A DNA stretch of 64,000 bases, from contig NZ_BPQG01000024.1 of assembly GCF_022179125.1 (NCBI RefSeq), forward strand, positions 1-64,000, written 5' to 3'. Below the pieces are notes generated by a model. That model was not told the DNA's origin. It did no database searches and saw nothing but the letters and a program-made list of their open reading frames with translations. The stretch comes from Methylobacterium cerastii (GTDB lineage Bacteria > Pseudomonadota > Alphaproteobacteria > Rhizobiales > Beijerinckiaceae). Numbering within the stretch: the first letter of the stretch is position 1; each line of letters opens with the position of its first letter. Below, piece after piece: positions 42,910 to 51,452 of the stretch. Made by a program: the position numbers and the translations under genes.

Positions 42910-43536
42910 CTATTGCACTGGCTCAGACCGATGGTTCAGAGGATCGGCTGAAGGCTGCTGCTTTGATACCACTGAGGCAATCTGGACGGTCTTTGCCTCG
43001 CCAAGCAGCCGGTAGACGGAAGCCCGCGATACGTTCAGTTCCCTCGATATGGCAGTTCCACCCATGCCCAATGCCGCTAACGCTCTGACACGCTCTGCAT
43101 CGATGGACGGCTTACGACCCTTGTAGACGCCTTTGTGACGCGCTGCCGCTACGCCTGCCATTTGACGCTCGTATCGGATGGCGGTCTCGAATTCCGCAAA
43201 GACCCCGAGCATCTGTAGGAAACACCGCCCGGCCGCTGTGGACGTGTCGATAGGCTGTTCCAAGGCCACCAACGCCACACCAACGGCCTCCATCCGCTTT
43301 ACGATGGTGCAAAGGTCACTGACGGAACGCGCAAGCCTGTCGATACGGGTGACGACGATCCGGTCCCCTGGCCTCGCGAATTGAAGCAGCGTCTCTAACT
43401 CTGTGCGGCCTTCGACCTTCGTGCCAGTGTGCGTCTCGGCGCGGACCACTTCGCACCCGGCTGCCCTCAAAGCCTTTTGCTGGATCGTCAGGGATTGGGA
43501 AGAACTGCTGACGCGCGCATACCCATAGAAAGCCAT
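42910..43536 (-). CDS. Serine recombinase (resolvase/invertase family)
   Basis: The 208-aa protein has the N-terminal catalytic domain (YGYARVSSSSQSLTIQQKAL with the nucleophile Ser near residue 10; GDRIVVTRIDRLARSV with the two key Arg; AEFETAIRYERQMAGVAAAR before the long E helix) and a C-terminal helix-turn-helix (GMGGTAISRELNVSRASVYRLL, about 152-173). It matches Tn3-type resolvases and DNA invertases. Unlike the AT-rich ATPase gene beside it, this gene is GC-rich. Direct repeats and a palindrome just upstream may be its site. Confidence 0.92.
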   Translation of the reverse strand: MAFYGYARVSSSSQSLTIQQKALRAAGCEVVRAETHTGTKVEGRTELETLLQFARPGDRIVVTRIDRLARSVSDLCTIVKRMEAVGVALVALEQPIDTSTAAGRCFLQMLGVFAEFETAIRYERQMAGVAAARHKGVYKGRKPSIDAERVRALAALGMGGTAISRELNVSRASVYRLLGEAKTVQIASVVSKQQPSADPLNHRSEPVQ

Positions 43537-43573
43537 AGGGATCTGTCTCGTTTGGTTCTAGACCCAATCACTA

Positions 43574-43695
43574 TGGTGTCTCGGAACTTATAAGTCGAGT
43601 CAAAAAATACAGTTCGTTCAAGTGGGGTGGTGTCTCGGACCGGTGACTCGGATGCGTCTACCCATGTGACGCAACATCAGGGTGCACCCTGATGT
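43574..43695. repeat. 12-bp direct repeats and a 22-bp perfect palindrome upstream of the serine recombinase
   Basis: TGGTGTCTCGGA occurs at 43574-43585 and 43628-43639. A perfect 22-bp palindrome with half-site ACATCAGGGTG occupies 43674-43695. They lie in the gap between the leftward recombinase and the rightward ATPase gene and could be res-type subsites or an operator. Confidence 0.55.
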
Positions 43696-43960
43696 GATCC
43701 GGCAACGGCTCTCTGCTACACTTAACTCAGCTATAAAAAGGCATCGTCGCTGCGATTTTCGCATTTCAAGGCCAAGCTGCTTGAGGGAGAAACATGGGCT
43801 TGAAGTCTCGGCCCCGATGGTGATTATCGTAATCAGCGTGTGCTTGCACCAAAGGCAAAAAAAAGACGTCTGAACATCAACCTCCCTCGCCACAAAAATA
43901 CGATAAAGTGACGTCACAACTATTAATTAATGTTTGTTAAATTATCGATTGGGACAAATA

Positions 43961-46072
43961 ATGGCTGATAATTTTACTGAGAAACAGTTAGATAATTTTA
44001 GGAAAGCCGCATCGTCGTTGAAACTTTATAGCAGAGCGGAACTAAGCGACGACAAAGATCGAAGCTTAATTGAAAAACTGTATGTGGATCCTTTGCCGAA
44101 TGAGCAAGCATTTAAGACTATGCTTGTAAATAATACTACGATATTAATTGGCCGAAAGGGAACGGGGAAATCGACCGTATTTCAACGAACACAGCATGAA
44201 ATTCGAAAACATAAATCGAATATTATATCAACATACATGGACATTAGAAATGTCTATGAAGCATCTCAGGTCGACTCAATCAATACGGACAAACTTGATG
44301 GCTTACATGAGGCCATGGAGGCTGAACATGTAAAAAAACTACTGTTATACAATAGATTTATCAGAATGCTCATAGGCGACATAAGAGACGAATTAAAAGC
44401 TCAAGTAGAGCAGAGTTTTCTATCTAAACTTCGCGAGAGAGTTAGTGGAACAGCCGCGGAGGTTTTTGCGGGTTTAGATCGTATTATAGCAAATCTTGAT
44501 AAGCCTAAATATGAAAATGTTGCGGCTGCACTTCGAGTCGAAGTCAAAGCTGTAAAAAGTCACAAAGATAACATCAAAAATGAAGTTAGCGCTGAACTAT
44601 CAGCTTCTGTAGAAAAGATTGGCGGCTCCGCTAAGCTTGGCTTAGAACGCGATCTTACGGATGACGCTTCATCCGAAAAAAATTACGCGGAAGTGCTTAT
44701 GCGTATCGTAGGCATAAACGATATTGTCAAAGAGCTTAAACAAATTTTGGAATCAATAGGCATTAAGTATTTATATATATTTCTTGATGATTTCTCTGAG
44801 TTACCACAAGATGCCATGACCTTACTTGTCGACAGCTTGATTTCCCCACTTACGCGGTGGTCTGAATTTATAAAATTTAAGATAGCCGCTTATCCCGGAA
44901 GAGTATATTTAGGATCTCTCGACAAGACGAAAGTGGAAGAATTCCATCTTGATACCTATGACCTTTACGGATCTAATGGTGTAAACAAGATGGAGGATAA
45001 AGCCACGGACTTTGTTAAAAGAGTGGTTCAGAGAAGAATATCTCACTACTGTCGTTGCGATGCCGATGAATATTTTGCGTCATCTGATGTTATGTGGAAA
45101 ACTTTATTTAACGCCACTATGGCTAATCCCCGTATTCTTGGCCATATTATGATTTACGCTTACGAGTCCCATTTACTCTATGAATCTAAAATAGGTATTC
45201 AGGCAATACAGGAAGCGTCACAAAGGTATTATGAAGAAAAAATATCACCATTTTTTGAGTCGGCAAAATACAGAAATTCCTTTCACGAACGCTCATCAAT
45301 TTATTCTCTCAAAGAGCTGCTAGAAAAAATAGTTGGTAAATCGCGTGGTTTGAGGCAGGAAGATAGATCTCGTCCGACCACCGGTTCAAGATCCCGTAGC
45401 TTCTCAAGTCATTTTTATGTATCAAATGATTTTGACCGGCTTCTTACTTCACTTGAGTTGAACTTCTTCGTTACGAAATACTTCGAAATGTCGGATCGCG
45501 GTGGAACCCGTGTCTCTGTCTACGCTCTAAATCACGGGCTATGTTCCAAGTATCAAATTGGCTTCGGCCGACCCATTGATCGAAGAGAAGATAGACTTTT
45601 CTTTGTGGATCGATCCTTCGATTATAATTCTTTGATGCGATCTTATATCGTCGAAAATCAAGAAATACGATGTGATAATTGCGAGCGGCTGTATGATGAG
45701 CCGATGCTTCCTGCGCTCAAGCTTATGCATATGATGTGCCCGGCATGTCAAAAGGGAGTCTGTCATGTCGTCAACTTGTCTAGGAAATACGAAGATTTAT
45801 TGAAGGAAGTAAATGTTGGCCTTTTGCTGCCAGAAACAGAATTGGGCATTTTATATACTCTGCACTATGAAAATAGAATTATGGTCGCTTCGGAAATTGC
45901 GGCTGAACTGGATTGTTCCGGTCAACTTGTTGGTAGGCGCGGACGCAATTTAGCTGAGAGAGTTCTTGTTACTCGCGAGCAATTTGGGGGCGTCTATAAA
46001 TACGAAATCACGCGAGAAGCAGAGCTTGCTTACTTCCAAGATCCAGCGTCACCTGACTTAGATGTGGATTAA
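43961..46072 (+). CDS. Large P-loop ATPase with zinc ribbon and C-terminal winged-helix-like region
   Basis: The 703-aa protein has Walker A GRKGTGKST (about residues 64-72) and Walker B YLYIFLDDFSEL (about 271-282). A long helical middle follows, then a CxxC..CxxC zinc ribbon (CDNC and CPAC, about 571-597), and a final domain that looks like a winged helix (ASEIAAELDCSGQLVGRRGRNLAERVLVTREQFGGVYKY). The Walker A wording resembles Sll1717-type P-loop ATPases, and STAND/Orc-like proteins are also possible. Such stand-alone ATPases are frequent island cargo, including antiviral genes, but function here is unknown. The ATG at 43961 is preferred to a TTG at 43934. Codon use is very AT-rich. Confidence 0.75.
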   Translation: MADNFTEKQLDNFRKAASSLKLYSRAELSDDKDRSLIEKLYVDPLPNEQAFKTMLVNNTTILIGRKGTGKSTVFQRTQHEIRKHKSNIISTYMDIRNVYEASQVDSINTDKLDGLHEAMEAEHVKKLLLYNRFIRMLIGDIRDELKAQVEQSFLSKLRERVSGTAAEVFAGLDRIIANLDKPKYENVAAALRVEVKAVKSHKDNIKNEVSAELSASVEKIGGSAKLGLERDLTDDASSEKNYAEVLMRIVGINDIVKELKQILESIGIKYLYIFLDDFSELPQDAMTLLVDSLISPLTRWSEFIKFKIAAYPGRVYLGSLDKTKVEEFHLDTYDLYGSNGVNKMEDKATDFVKRVVQRRISHYCRCDADEYFASSDVMWKTLFNATMANPRILGHIMIYAYESHLLYESKIGIQAIQEASQRYYEEKISPFFESAKYRNSFHERSSIYSLKELLEKIVGKSRGLRQEDRSRPTTGSRSRSFSSHFYVSNDFDRLLTSLELNFFVTKYFEMSDRGGTRVSVYALNHGLCSKYQIGFGRPIDRREDRLFFVDRSFDYNSLMRSYIVENQEIRCDNCERLYDEPMLPALKLMHMMCPACQKGVCHVVNLSRKYEDLLKEVNVGLLLPETELGILYTLHYENRIMVASEIAAELDCSGQLVGRRGRNLAERVLVTREQFGGVYKYEITREAELAYFQDPASPDLDVD

Positions 46073-46266
46073 TGGATTCCTCTGTCGAAACTAAATTGCG
46101 TTCGCATAGCTTTATAAAACATGATGGGTGATGTATTGTTGGTAAAAACTCTATAATGCTCGCCCATACCTATCTTAAAGAAAAATAAATATGATCCAAA
46201 AATCAGAAATTAGTTTAATGCTCTGAAGATATCTGATCGTCGTCGGAAAGAACGCATCGCAATTCC

Positions 46267-46292
46267 TGTCACACTTCCTGTCACAGTGGGCA
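46267..46292 (+). repeat. Paired TGTCACA site in the right end of the element (outer pair 1)
   Basis: TGTCACA occurs twice with a 5-bp CTTCC spacer, followed by GTGGGCA exactly as at 34951-34975. It lies in the 538-bp non-coding right end (46073-46610), where I see no gene. Confidence 0.55.
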
Positions 46293-46492
46293 TCAAAAGC
46301 GGCCTTCCACGACGCCTTTCTGGCCATTGTTCCTACGGTCGGCCCACGGTAGGCTAGAGGCCTAAGTCTTTGAAAAGACGATGATTTCTTGTTTATTGTG
46401 GTGATCAGCGTTAGAGAGGCTCAATACGTCGGAGTTCTACAGCCTCACCAACGCCATCGGCCATCAAGAACGTCCTGAAAGTCGGCCAAGCT

Positions 46493-46510
46493 TGTCACAC
46501 TGGTGTCACA
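46493..46510 (+). repeat. Paired TGTCACA site in the right end of the element (outer pair 2)
   Basis: The 18-bp sequence TGTCACACTGGTGTCACA is identical to 34951-34968, with GTCGGCC upstream in both. It lies 100 bp before the distal tRNA, mirroring the 105-bp distance at the left end. Confidence 0.65.
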
Positions 46511-46610
46511 ACGAGCATGAATTTCGGGGTCCAGGGTGGCTTGCTTTAACCTAGGGTTACCGTTAGTCTGATGACGTAATAGGTTGATTTATATGGCCTT
46601 TTACGCTTAT

Positions 46611-46686
46611 GGGGCTGTAGCTCAGATGGGAGAGCGCCGCAATCGCACTGCGGAGGTCAGCGGTTCGATCCCGCTCAGCTCCACCA
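46611..46686 (+). tRNA. tRNA-Ala (CGC), distal copy (attR side)
   Basis: All 76 nt match the copy at 34770-34845, and identity stops exactly at both tRNA ends. Most tRNA-integrated elements leave only a 3' fragment at this end, whereas here the whole gene is present. The upstream sequence has no consensus promoter of the kind at 34725. Confidence 0.93.
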
Positions 46687-47170
46687 GGCTTTCCTGGTGG
46701 ATGTCCACACGGCAAGGTCCGGCGTCGATAAGGCTGCCGTGACAGCGGGTTGAGACTCGACGTTCCCAGATTTCATCATCGTTGATCCTCGCGGCTCGCG
46801 CCGGCTGAGCGGTATTCCGGTCGGCTGGATCGCGGCGGCCTGGTCGCGCGACCGGTGCCGGGCTGGAGACCGTTCATCGCGTCGTTCGAGATGCGGGTCC
46901 GGTCGGGCGCGCAGCACCTCACCCTCGTCGGTCGTCGCCGTCGATCGACCGCGACTGCCCTCTCCGAGGTGGCGGCGCGGCGGCTTGGCGACGGACCCTT
47001 TGGAACGCTTTCGCCGCCTTCGCCGTATTGGGTCGGCGTTCTACCCACGCTTCGGGAAGGACCATCGTCGATTGCAAAGGCCGCGATGCCGGGGCCGTTC
47101 CGTCACGTCCGAATTCGATCGGGCGGGCCGCGATGATCGACGACTTCGCCTGGTTCCAGGGGAGACGAAT
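46687..47170. other. Chromosomal gap right of the element
   Basis: These 484 bp are GC-rich like the chromosome. Open frames occur on both strands, but none has protein-like sequence or a ribosome-binding site before the gene starting at 47171. I see nothing identifiable. Confidence 0.4.
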
Positions 47171-47755
47171 TTGAGAATTCGGATTGCGATCGCCCTGTCC
47201 CTATTTTTGGCTGGGTGCCTGGCTCAAGGTGCCGTGGCGCAGACGGTCGAGGAGGCGCCGGACTCGGCAGACACCGAGGCCGTGAGGCCGGGACCGCCGC
47301 CGCCCTTGCCGGACCTGTCCAATCCGAACTCCCGCACCGGGGAAGGGCTCGGAGAGCCCGACGCGCAATCGGGCATCCCCAAGGCGCTGCGCGGATCCGC
47401 GAGCAAGTCCGGCGGCCCGGCGAACGACCTCAACCCGGGCGGTAGGGCGGAAGAGCCGTCCCCGCCGAAAGGCGACCTCGCGAACGTGCTCACGGGCAAG
47501 GCGCTGTTTCACGGCAACTATTGCGGCGCGGGCCAGCGCGGCGTCGACCTGCCGCCGACCGACGCCCTCGACGCCGCCTGCCAACGCCACGACGCCTGCT
47601 ACGATGCGGCCGGGCACCGCTCGTGCGCCTGCGACCAGGCGTTGAAGCGGGAGGCGACGGCGGTGTCGGAGCAACCGAAGGTCACGCTCGAGGTCCGGCG
47701 GCGCGCCTTGAGCGTCGTCGAGGCCGCCGACGCGATGAATTGCCGGGCGCCCTGA
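47171..47755 (+). CDS. Exported phospholipase A2-like protein
   Basis: The 194-aa product begins at a TTG preceded by GGGGAGA, with a signal peptide RIRIAIALSLFLAGCLAQGAV; LAGC could be a lipobox. After a Pro-rich linker (about 25-105) comes GNYCGAGQRGV..PTDALDAACQRHDACYD, which holds the phospholipase A2 signature C-x-x-HD-x-C with the His-Asp pair, plus further Cys (CACDQ). It would hydrolyse phospholipids or bind calcium/lipid at the cell surface. The calcium loop (YCGAGQRG) is present in shortened form. Confidence is good for the fold and moderate for activity. Confidence 0.7.
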   Translation: MRIRIAIALSLFLAGCLAQGAVAQTVEEAPDSADTEAVRPGPPPPLPDLSNPNSRTGEGLGEPDAQSGIPKALRGSASKSGGPANDLNPGGRAEEPSPPKGDLANVLTGKALFHGNYCGAGQRGVDLPPTDALDAACQRHDACYDAAGHRSCACDQALKREATAVSEQPKVTLEVRRRALSVVEAADAMNCRAP

Positions 47756-47795
47756 CGCGGCCCCGGCCGGCGGCGGTGCGGACGTCCGCACCGCG

Positions 47796-48275
47796 TCACA
47801 GGGCCAGCGGCGCGTTGTCGACGACCTCCTTCATCACGAAGAACGTCCGCGTCTGGCGCACGCCGGGAAGCGCGATCAGGGTGCTGCTGTGCAGGCGGTT
47901 GAAGTCCGCCATGTCGCGCACCCGGATCTTCAGGAAGTAGTCGAAGTCGCCCGCCACCAGGTGGCAGTCGAGCACCGTCGGCATCGCGCGGGCCGCCGCC
48001 TCGAAGGCCGCGAAGCTCTCCGGCGTCGAGCGGTCGAGCACCACGCCGACGATCACCAGGGCGCCGAGGCCGACCTTGCTCGGCGCGACCTCGGCGCGGA
48101 CCGACGTGACGTAACCGTCGGCGAACAGCCGCTGCGTCCGGCGGTGGCAGGTCGCCGCGCTGGTGTTCACGCGCTTGGCGATCTCGGCGTTGCCCATCCG
48201 CCCGTCCGCCTGAAGCAGGCGCAGGATCTTCAGGTCGATGCGATCGAGCCCTGCGTCGGTGGACGAATCTTTCAC
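47796..48275 (-). CDS. Lrp/AsnC family transcriptional regulator
   Basis: The 159-aa protein has an N-terminal winged helix-turn-helix (LDRIDLKILRLLQADGRMGNAEIAKRV, then CHRRTQRL) and a C-terminal RAM ligand-binding domain (LVAGDFDYFLKIRVRDMADF). Members sense amino acids and regulate their metabolism or export. Its target is unknown. The nearest upstream gene on the same strand is glutathione peroxidase. Confidence 0.92.
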   Translation of the reverse strand: MKDSSTDAGLDRIDLKILRLLQADGRMGNAEIAKRVNTSAATCHRRTQRLFADGYVTSVRAEVAPSKVGLGALVIVGVVLDRSTPESFAAFEAAARAMPTVLDCHLVAGDFDYFLKIRVRDMADFNRLHSSTLIALPGVRQTRTFFVMKEVVDNAPLAL

Positions 48276-48420
48276 GAACCTGCCGCCTCACCATCCGCCG
48301 AGCGCCATTTTCCGGCGACCAGAGGAACACGGCGGCAAGGCGCGCGCCACCGGCGAGAGCACCTTCCGAAAGGCCTGAGGCGCATCGCAACGGCCGAGGC
48401 CGTTGCGGCGCGCAAGCGTC

Positions 48421-48906
48421 TCAGGCGGCCAGCGCGGCGGCGATGTCGCGCTCGAGGGAGGCGGGCTTGGCGGTCGGCGGATAGCGGCCGACCACACGGC
48501 CGTCGCGGCCGACGAGGAACTTCGTGAAGTTCCACTTGATGCCGGCCGTGCCGAGGAGGCCCGGCTTCTCGCCCTTGAGATGCTGGTAGACCGGGTCGGC
48601 GCCAGCCCCGTTGACCTCGACCTTCGCCAGCAGCGGGAAGCTCACGTCGTAGGTCAGGCTGCAGAACTGGGCGATCTCGGTGGCGTTTCCCGGCTCCTGC
48701 GCGCCGAACTGGTTGCAGGGGAACCCGAGCACCACGAGCCCGGCCTCGCGATGCGTCTTCCACAAGGCCTCCAGCCCCTCGTATTGCGGGGTGAACCCGC
48801 ATTTCGAGGCGGTGTTGACGACGAGCACGACCTTGCCGCGATATTGGGCCAGCGGATGCGGGGTGCCGTCGGCGGCCTTCGGGGTGAAATCGAACAGCGT
48901 CGCCAT
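48421..48906 (-). CDS. Glutathione peroxidase (thioredoxin-fold)
   Basis: The 161-aa enzyme has NTASKCGFTPQYEGLEALW with the peroxidatic Cys in place of selenocysteine, GFPCNQFGAQEPG, and KWNFTKFLVGRDG with the Trp-Asn pair of the active site. It reduces hydroperoxides using thioredoxin or glutathione. Its ATG overlaps the M20 amidohydrolase stop (ATGA), so it is the last gene of a coupled three-gene operon. Confidence 0.93.
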   Translation of the reverse strand: MATLFDFTPKAADGTPHPLAQYRGKVVLVVNTASKCGFTPQYEGLEALWKTHREAGLVVLGFPCNQFGAQEPGNATEIAQFCSLTYDVSFPLLAKVEVNGAGADPVYQHLKGEKPGLLGTAGIKWNFTKFLVGRDGRVVGRYPPTAKPASLERDIAAALAA

Positions 48907-50066
48907 CAGGCCGCGGTCCGCCGCTCGACGAGGCGGGCGAGGAAGGCGGCGCCGATCGGGATGATCGTGTCGTCGAAATTGTAGCTCGGGTTGTGCAGGC
49001 CGGCCCCGGGCGAGGCGCCGATCCAGGCGTAGGCGCCCGGCACCGCCATCGCCATGTCGGCGAAGTCCTCGCTGCCCATCTTCGGGCTCGAGTTCAGGTC
49101 GACCCGCTCGGGTCCGAACAGCTCGGTCGCGGTCTCGATCGCAGCTTGCGTCTGGTCGGCGGCGTTCTCCAGCACCGAGAACTTGTCCTGGATGTCGACC
49201 GTGATCTCGGCGCCGTAGGCCGCGCCGTAGCCCTTGGCGAGTTCCCGCATCCGGTCGCCCGCGAGCTTGCGCAAGTCGCGATCGAAGGTGCGGATCGTGC
49301 CGGCCATGTGCGCGGTGTCGGGGATGACGTTGTAGGCCGAGCCGGCCTCGAACCGGGTGATCGACAGCACGATCGACTTCAGCGGGTCGGCGTTGCGCGA
49401 GACGATCGACTGCAGCGCCTGGGCGAGGGCGGTGGCGACCACGATCGGGTCGATGCCGCTGTGGGGCTGCGCCGCGTGGATGCCGCGGCCCTTGACGTGG
49501 ATGTCGAAGAAGTCGGCCGCCGCCATGATCGGGCCGGGCCGCAGCTTGATCGTCCCGTGCGGGCCGCTCGGCTGGTTGTGCAGGCCGTAGATCTCGTCGC
49601 AGGGGAAGCGCGTGAACAGCCCGTCGGCGAGCATGGCGCGGGCGCCGCCCAGGCCCTCTTCGGCGGGCTGGAACACGAACACCGCCGTGCCGTCGAAGTC
49701 GCGGGTCTCGGCGAGGTAGCGGGCGGCGCCGACGAGCATGGTGGTGTGGCCGTCATGCCCGCAGGCGTGCATCTTGCCGGGGATGGTCGAGCGGTAGGGG
49801 AGGTTGGTCTCCTCCTCGATCGGCAGGGCGTCCATGTCGGCGCGCAGGCCGATGCGGCGGCCGTTGTCGCTGCGGCCCTTCAGGATGCCGACGACGCCGG
49901 TGCCGCCGACGTTGCGGTGGACCTCGATGCCGAAGCCTTCGAGCAGGTCGGCGACGATGCCGGAGGTGCGCACCTCCTCGAAGCCGATCTCGGGATGGGC
50001 GTGGAGGTCGCGGCGGAGCGCCGTCAACTCGTCGGCGTAGGTGGTGATGCGATCGATCGGACTCAT
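48906..50066 (-). CDS. M20 family amidohydrolase (hippurate hydrolase-like)
   Basis: The 386-aa metal-dependent hydrolase has LRRDLHAHPEIGFEE, GLRADMDALPIEE, KMHACGHDGHTTMLVGAA (metal-binding His/Asp) and FQPAEEGLGGARAML, then SPKMGSEDFADM and GLHNPSYNFDD. Substrates of the family are N-acyl amino acids. It starts at the ATG at 50066, 6 bp after the upstream acyltransferase stop. Confidence 0.93.
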   Translation of the reverse strand: MSPIDRITTYADELTALRRDLHAHPEIGFEEVRTSGIVADLLEGFGIEVHRNVGGTGVVGILKGRSDNGRRIGLRADMDALPIEEETNLPYRSTIPGKMHACGHDGHTTMLVGAARYLAETRDFDGTAVFVFQPAEEGLGGARAMLADGLFTRFPCDEIYGLHNQPSGPHGTIKLRPGPIMAAADFFDIHVKGRGIHAAQPHSGIDPIVVATALAQALQSIVSRNADPLKSIVLSITRFEAGSAYNVIPDTAHMAGTIRTFDRDLRKLAGDRMRELAKGYGAAYGAEITVDIQDKFSVLENAADQTQAAIETATELFGPERVDLNSSPKMGSEDFADMAMAVPGAYAWIGASPGAGLHNPSYNFDDTIIPIGAAFLARLVERRTAA

Positions 50067-50071
50067 GCGCT

Positions 50072-51298
50072 TCAAGACTCTTCCGGGCTGGACCGTCGGA
50101 ACGGCGTCAGGGTGTCGAGTTCGTCCACCATGGCTTCGACATGGGCGCGCTCGCGCTGCAAGTAGTCGGCCACCGCGCGACGCAACGAAGGGTCGGCGAT
50201 GTCGTGCGCGGAGTGCGTCAGCACCGGCCGGTAGCCGCGCGCGAGCTTGTGCTCGCCCTGCGCCCCGGCCTCGACCCGCTTCAGGCCCCGCGCGATCGCG
50301 AAGTCGATCGCCTGGTAGTAGCAGACCTCGAAATGCAGGAACGGGTGCTCCTCGATGCAGCCCCAGTTCCGGCCGTAGAGGGCGACGTCGCCGATCAGGT
50401 TGATCGCGCCGGCGACGTAGCGGCCCTCGCGCTTGGCCAAGATCAGCAGGACGCGCTCCGGCATCCGCTCGGACAGGAGCGTGAAGAAGCGCCGGTTGAG
50501 GTAGGGCCGGCCCCATTTGCGCGCGCCGGTGTCGGTGTAGAATTCGTAGAAGGCGTCCCAATGCGCCTCGGTGAGGTCGGCCCCGGTCAGGTGCTCGATC
50601 GTGATGCCGGAGGACAACGCGTCGCGCCGCTCGCGCTTGATGCTCTTGCGCTTGCGCGAGGCGAGCGCGGCGAGGAAGTCGTCGAAGGTCGCGTAGCCGG
50701 CGTTCTCCCAATGGAACTGCTGGTCGGTGCGCTGGAGGAAGCCGGCCGCACCCGCCCGCTCCCATTCCGGCTCCTGCATGAAGGTGACGTGGATCGAGGA
50801 GGCCTTGGTCTCGGACCGCAGCGCCCTGAGGCCCGCCACCAGGGCGGAAGTCGCGACGTCCACGTCGGCGCCGGGCGCGATCAGGAAGCGCGGACCGGTG
50901 ACGGGGGTGAACGGCACGCTCACCTGCAGCTTCGGATAGTAGCTCCCGCCGGCCCGCTCGAAGGCGTCGGCCCAGCCGTGGTCGAAGATGTATTCGCCCT
51001 GGCTGTGGGACTTCAGATAGCACGGCACGACCCCGAGCAGTGCGTCGTCGCGCTCGACCGCCACGTGCAGCGGCAACCAGCCGGTCCGCCGCGAGACGCA
51101 GCCGGAATCCTCCAGCGCCGAAAGGAAGGCGTGGCTGACGAAGGGGTTGTGGGTCTCGTCGCCCGCGCCCAGCGTCTCGGCCGAGGTGGCGCAGGCGTCC
51201 CAGGCCGCCGCCCCGATCTCCTTCAGGCCGGCCAGCGCGCGGACCTTGAGGACGGTCTCGGAGGTCTCAGGCTCGTGCGGAGCGCCGGGTTTTTCCAT
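50072..51298 (-). CDS. GNAT/FemAB-like acyltransferase (COG3146 type)
   Basis: The 408-aa protein begins its domain with HNPFVSHAFLSALEDSG and shows YIFDHGWADAFERAGGSYYPKLQVSVPFTP, NAGYATFDDFLAALASRKRKSIKRERR and FHFEVCYYQAIDFAIARGLKRVEAGAQGEHKLARGY, all typical of the COG3146 family, sometimes named for peptidoglycan biosynthesis. The biochemical role is unknown. It is the first gene of the operon with the M20 hydrolase and glutathione peroxidase. Confidence 0.88.
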   Translation of the reverse strand: MEKPGAPHEPETSETVLKVRALAGLKEIGAAAWDACATSAETLGAGDETHNPFVSHAFLSALEDSGCVSRRTGWLPLHVAVERDDALLGVVPCYLKSHSQGEYIFDHGWADAFERAGGSYYPKLQVSVPFTPVTGPRFLIAPGADVDVATSALVAGLRALRSETKASSIHVTFMQEPEWERAGAAGFLQRTDQQFHWENAGYATFDDFLAALASRKRKSIKRERRDALSSGITIEHLTGADLTEAHWDAFYEFYTDTGARKWGRPYLNRRFFTLLSERMPERVLLILAKREGRYVAGAINLIGDVALYGRNWGCIEEHPFLHFEVCYYQAIDFAIARGLKRVEAGAQGEHKLARGYRPVLTHSAHDIADPSLRRAVADYLQRERAHVEAMVDELDTLTPFRRSSPEES

Positions 51299-51389
51299 GG
51301 CGACAATCTAGCCCGAAGGGCAGGGGGGACAAGGCGGCGCCGCGCATCCCGCCGTCGCAGCGGGGGGCAGGGCGGCTCGCTTACCTCTT

Positions 51390-51408
51390 GGTAACACTCA
51401 GTGATACC
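51390..51408. promoter_or_regulatory. Palindromic operator candidate of the higBA pair
   Basis: GGTAACACTCAGTGATACC is a 19-bp palindrome with one mismatched pair, 45 bp before the HigB start. HigA-type antitoxins bind such sites to autoregulate. Confidence 0.6.
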
Positions 51409-51452
51409 ATCCTGTGCGTTATCCTGAGGTAGGATGCACCAGGGGGCCGGCT

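Larger units (their letters stand above)
34846..46686. mobile_element. tRNA-Ala-integrated genomic element of about 11.8 kb
   Basis: The segment lies between two identical tRNA-Ala genes. It has a tyrosine integrase right after the first, is visibly AT-rich against a GC-rich chromosome, and carries a helicase-primase-like gene, a serine recombinase, a large ATPase and several orphans. Paired TGTCACA repeats lie about 100 bp inside both ends. No structural phage genes, conjugation genes or known antiviral cassettes are recognised, so it is closest to a small integrative replicating element or phage satellite (inference). Confidence 0.9.

Noticed and set aside
34846-46610. The element considered as a prophage
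   Set aside because: No capsid, terminase, portal, tail, holin or lysin gene is recognisable among its ORFs.
46611-46686. Two tRNA-Ala copies considered as an ordinary tandem tRNA duplication
   Set aside because: They are 11.8 kb apart with an integrase beside one and matched TGTCACA repeats inside both, which fits integration better.
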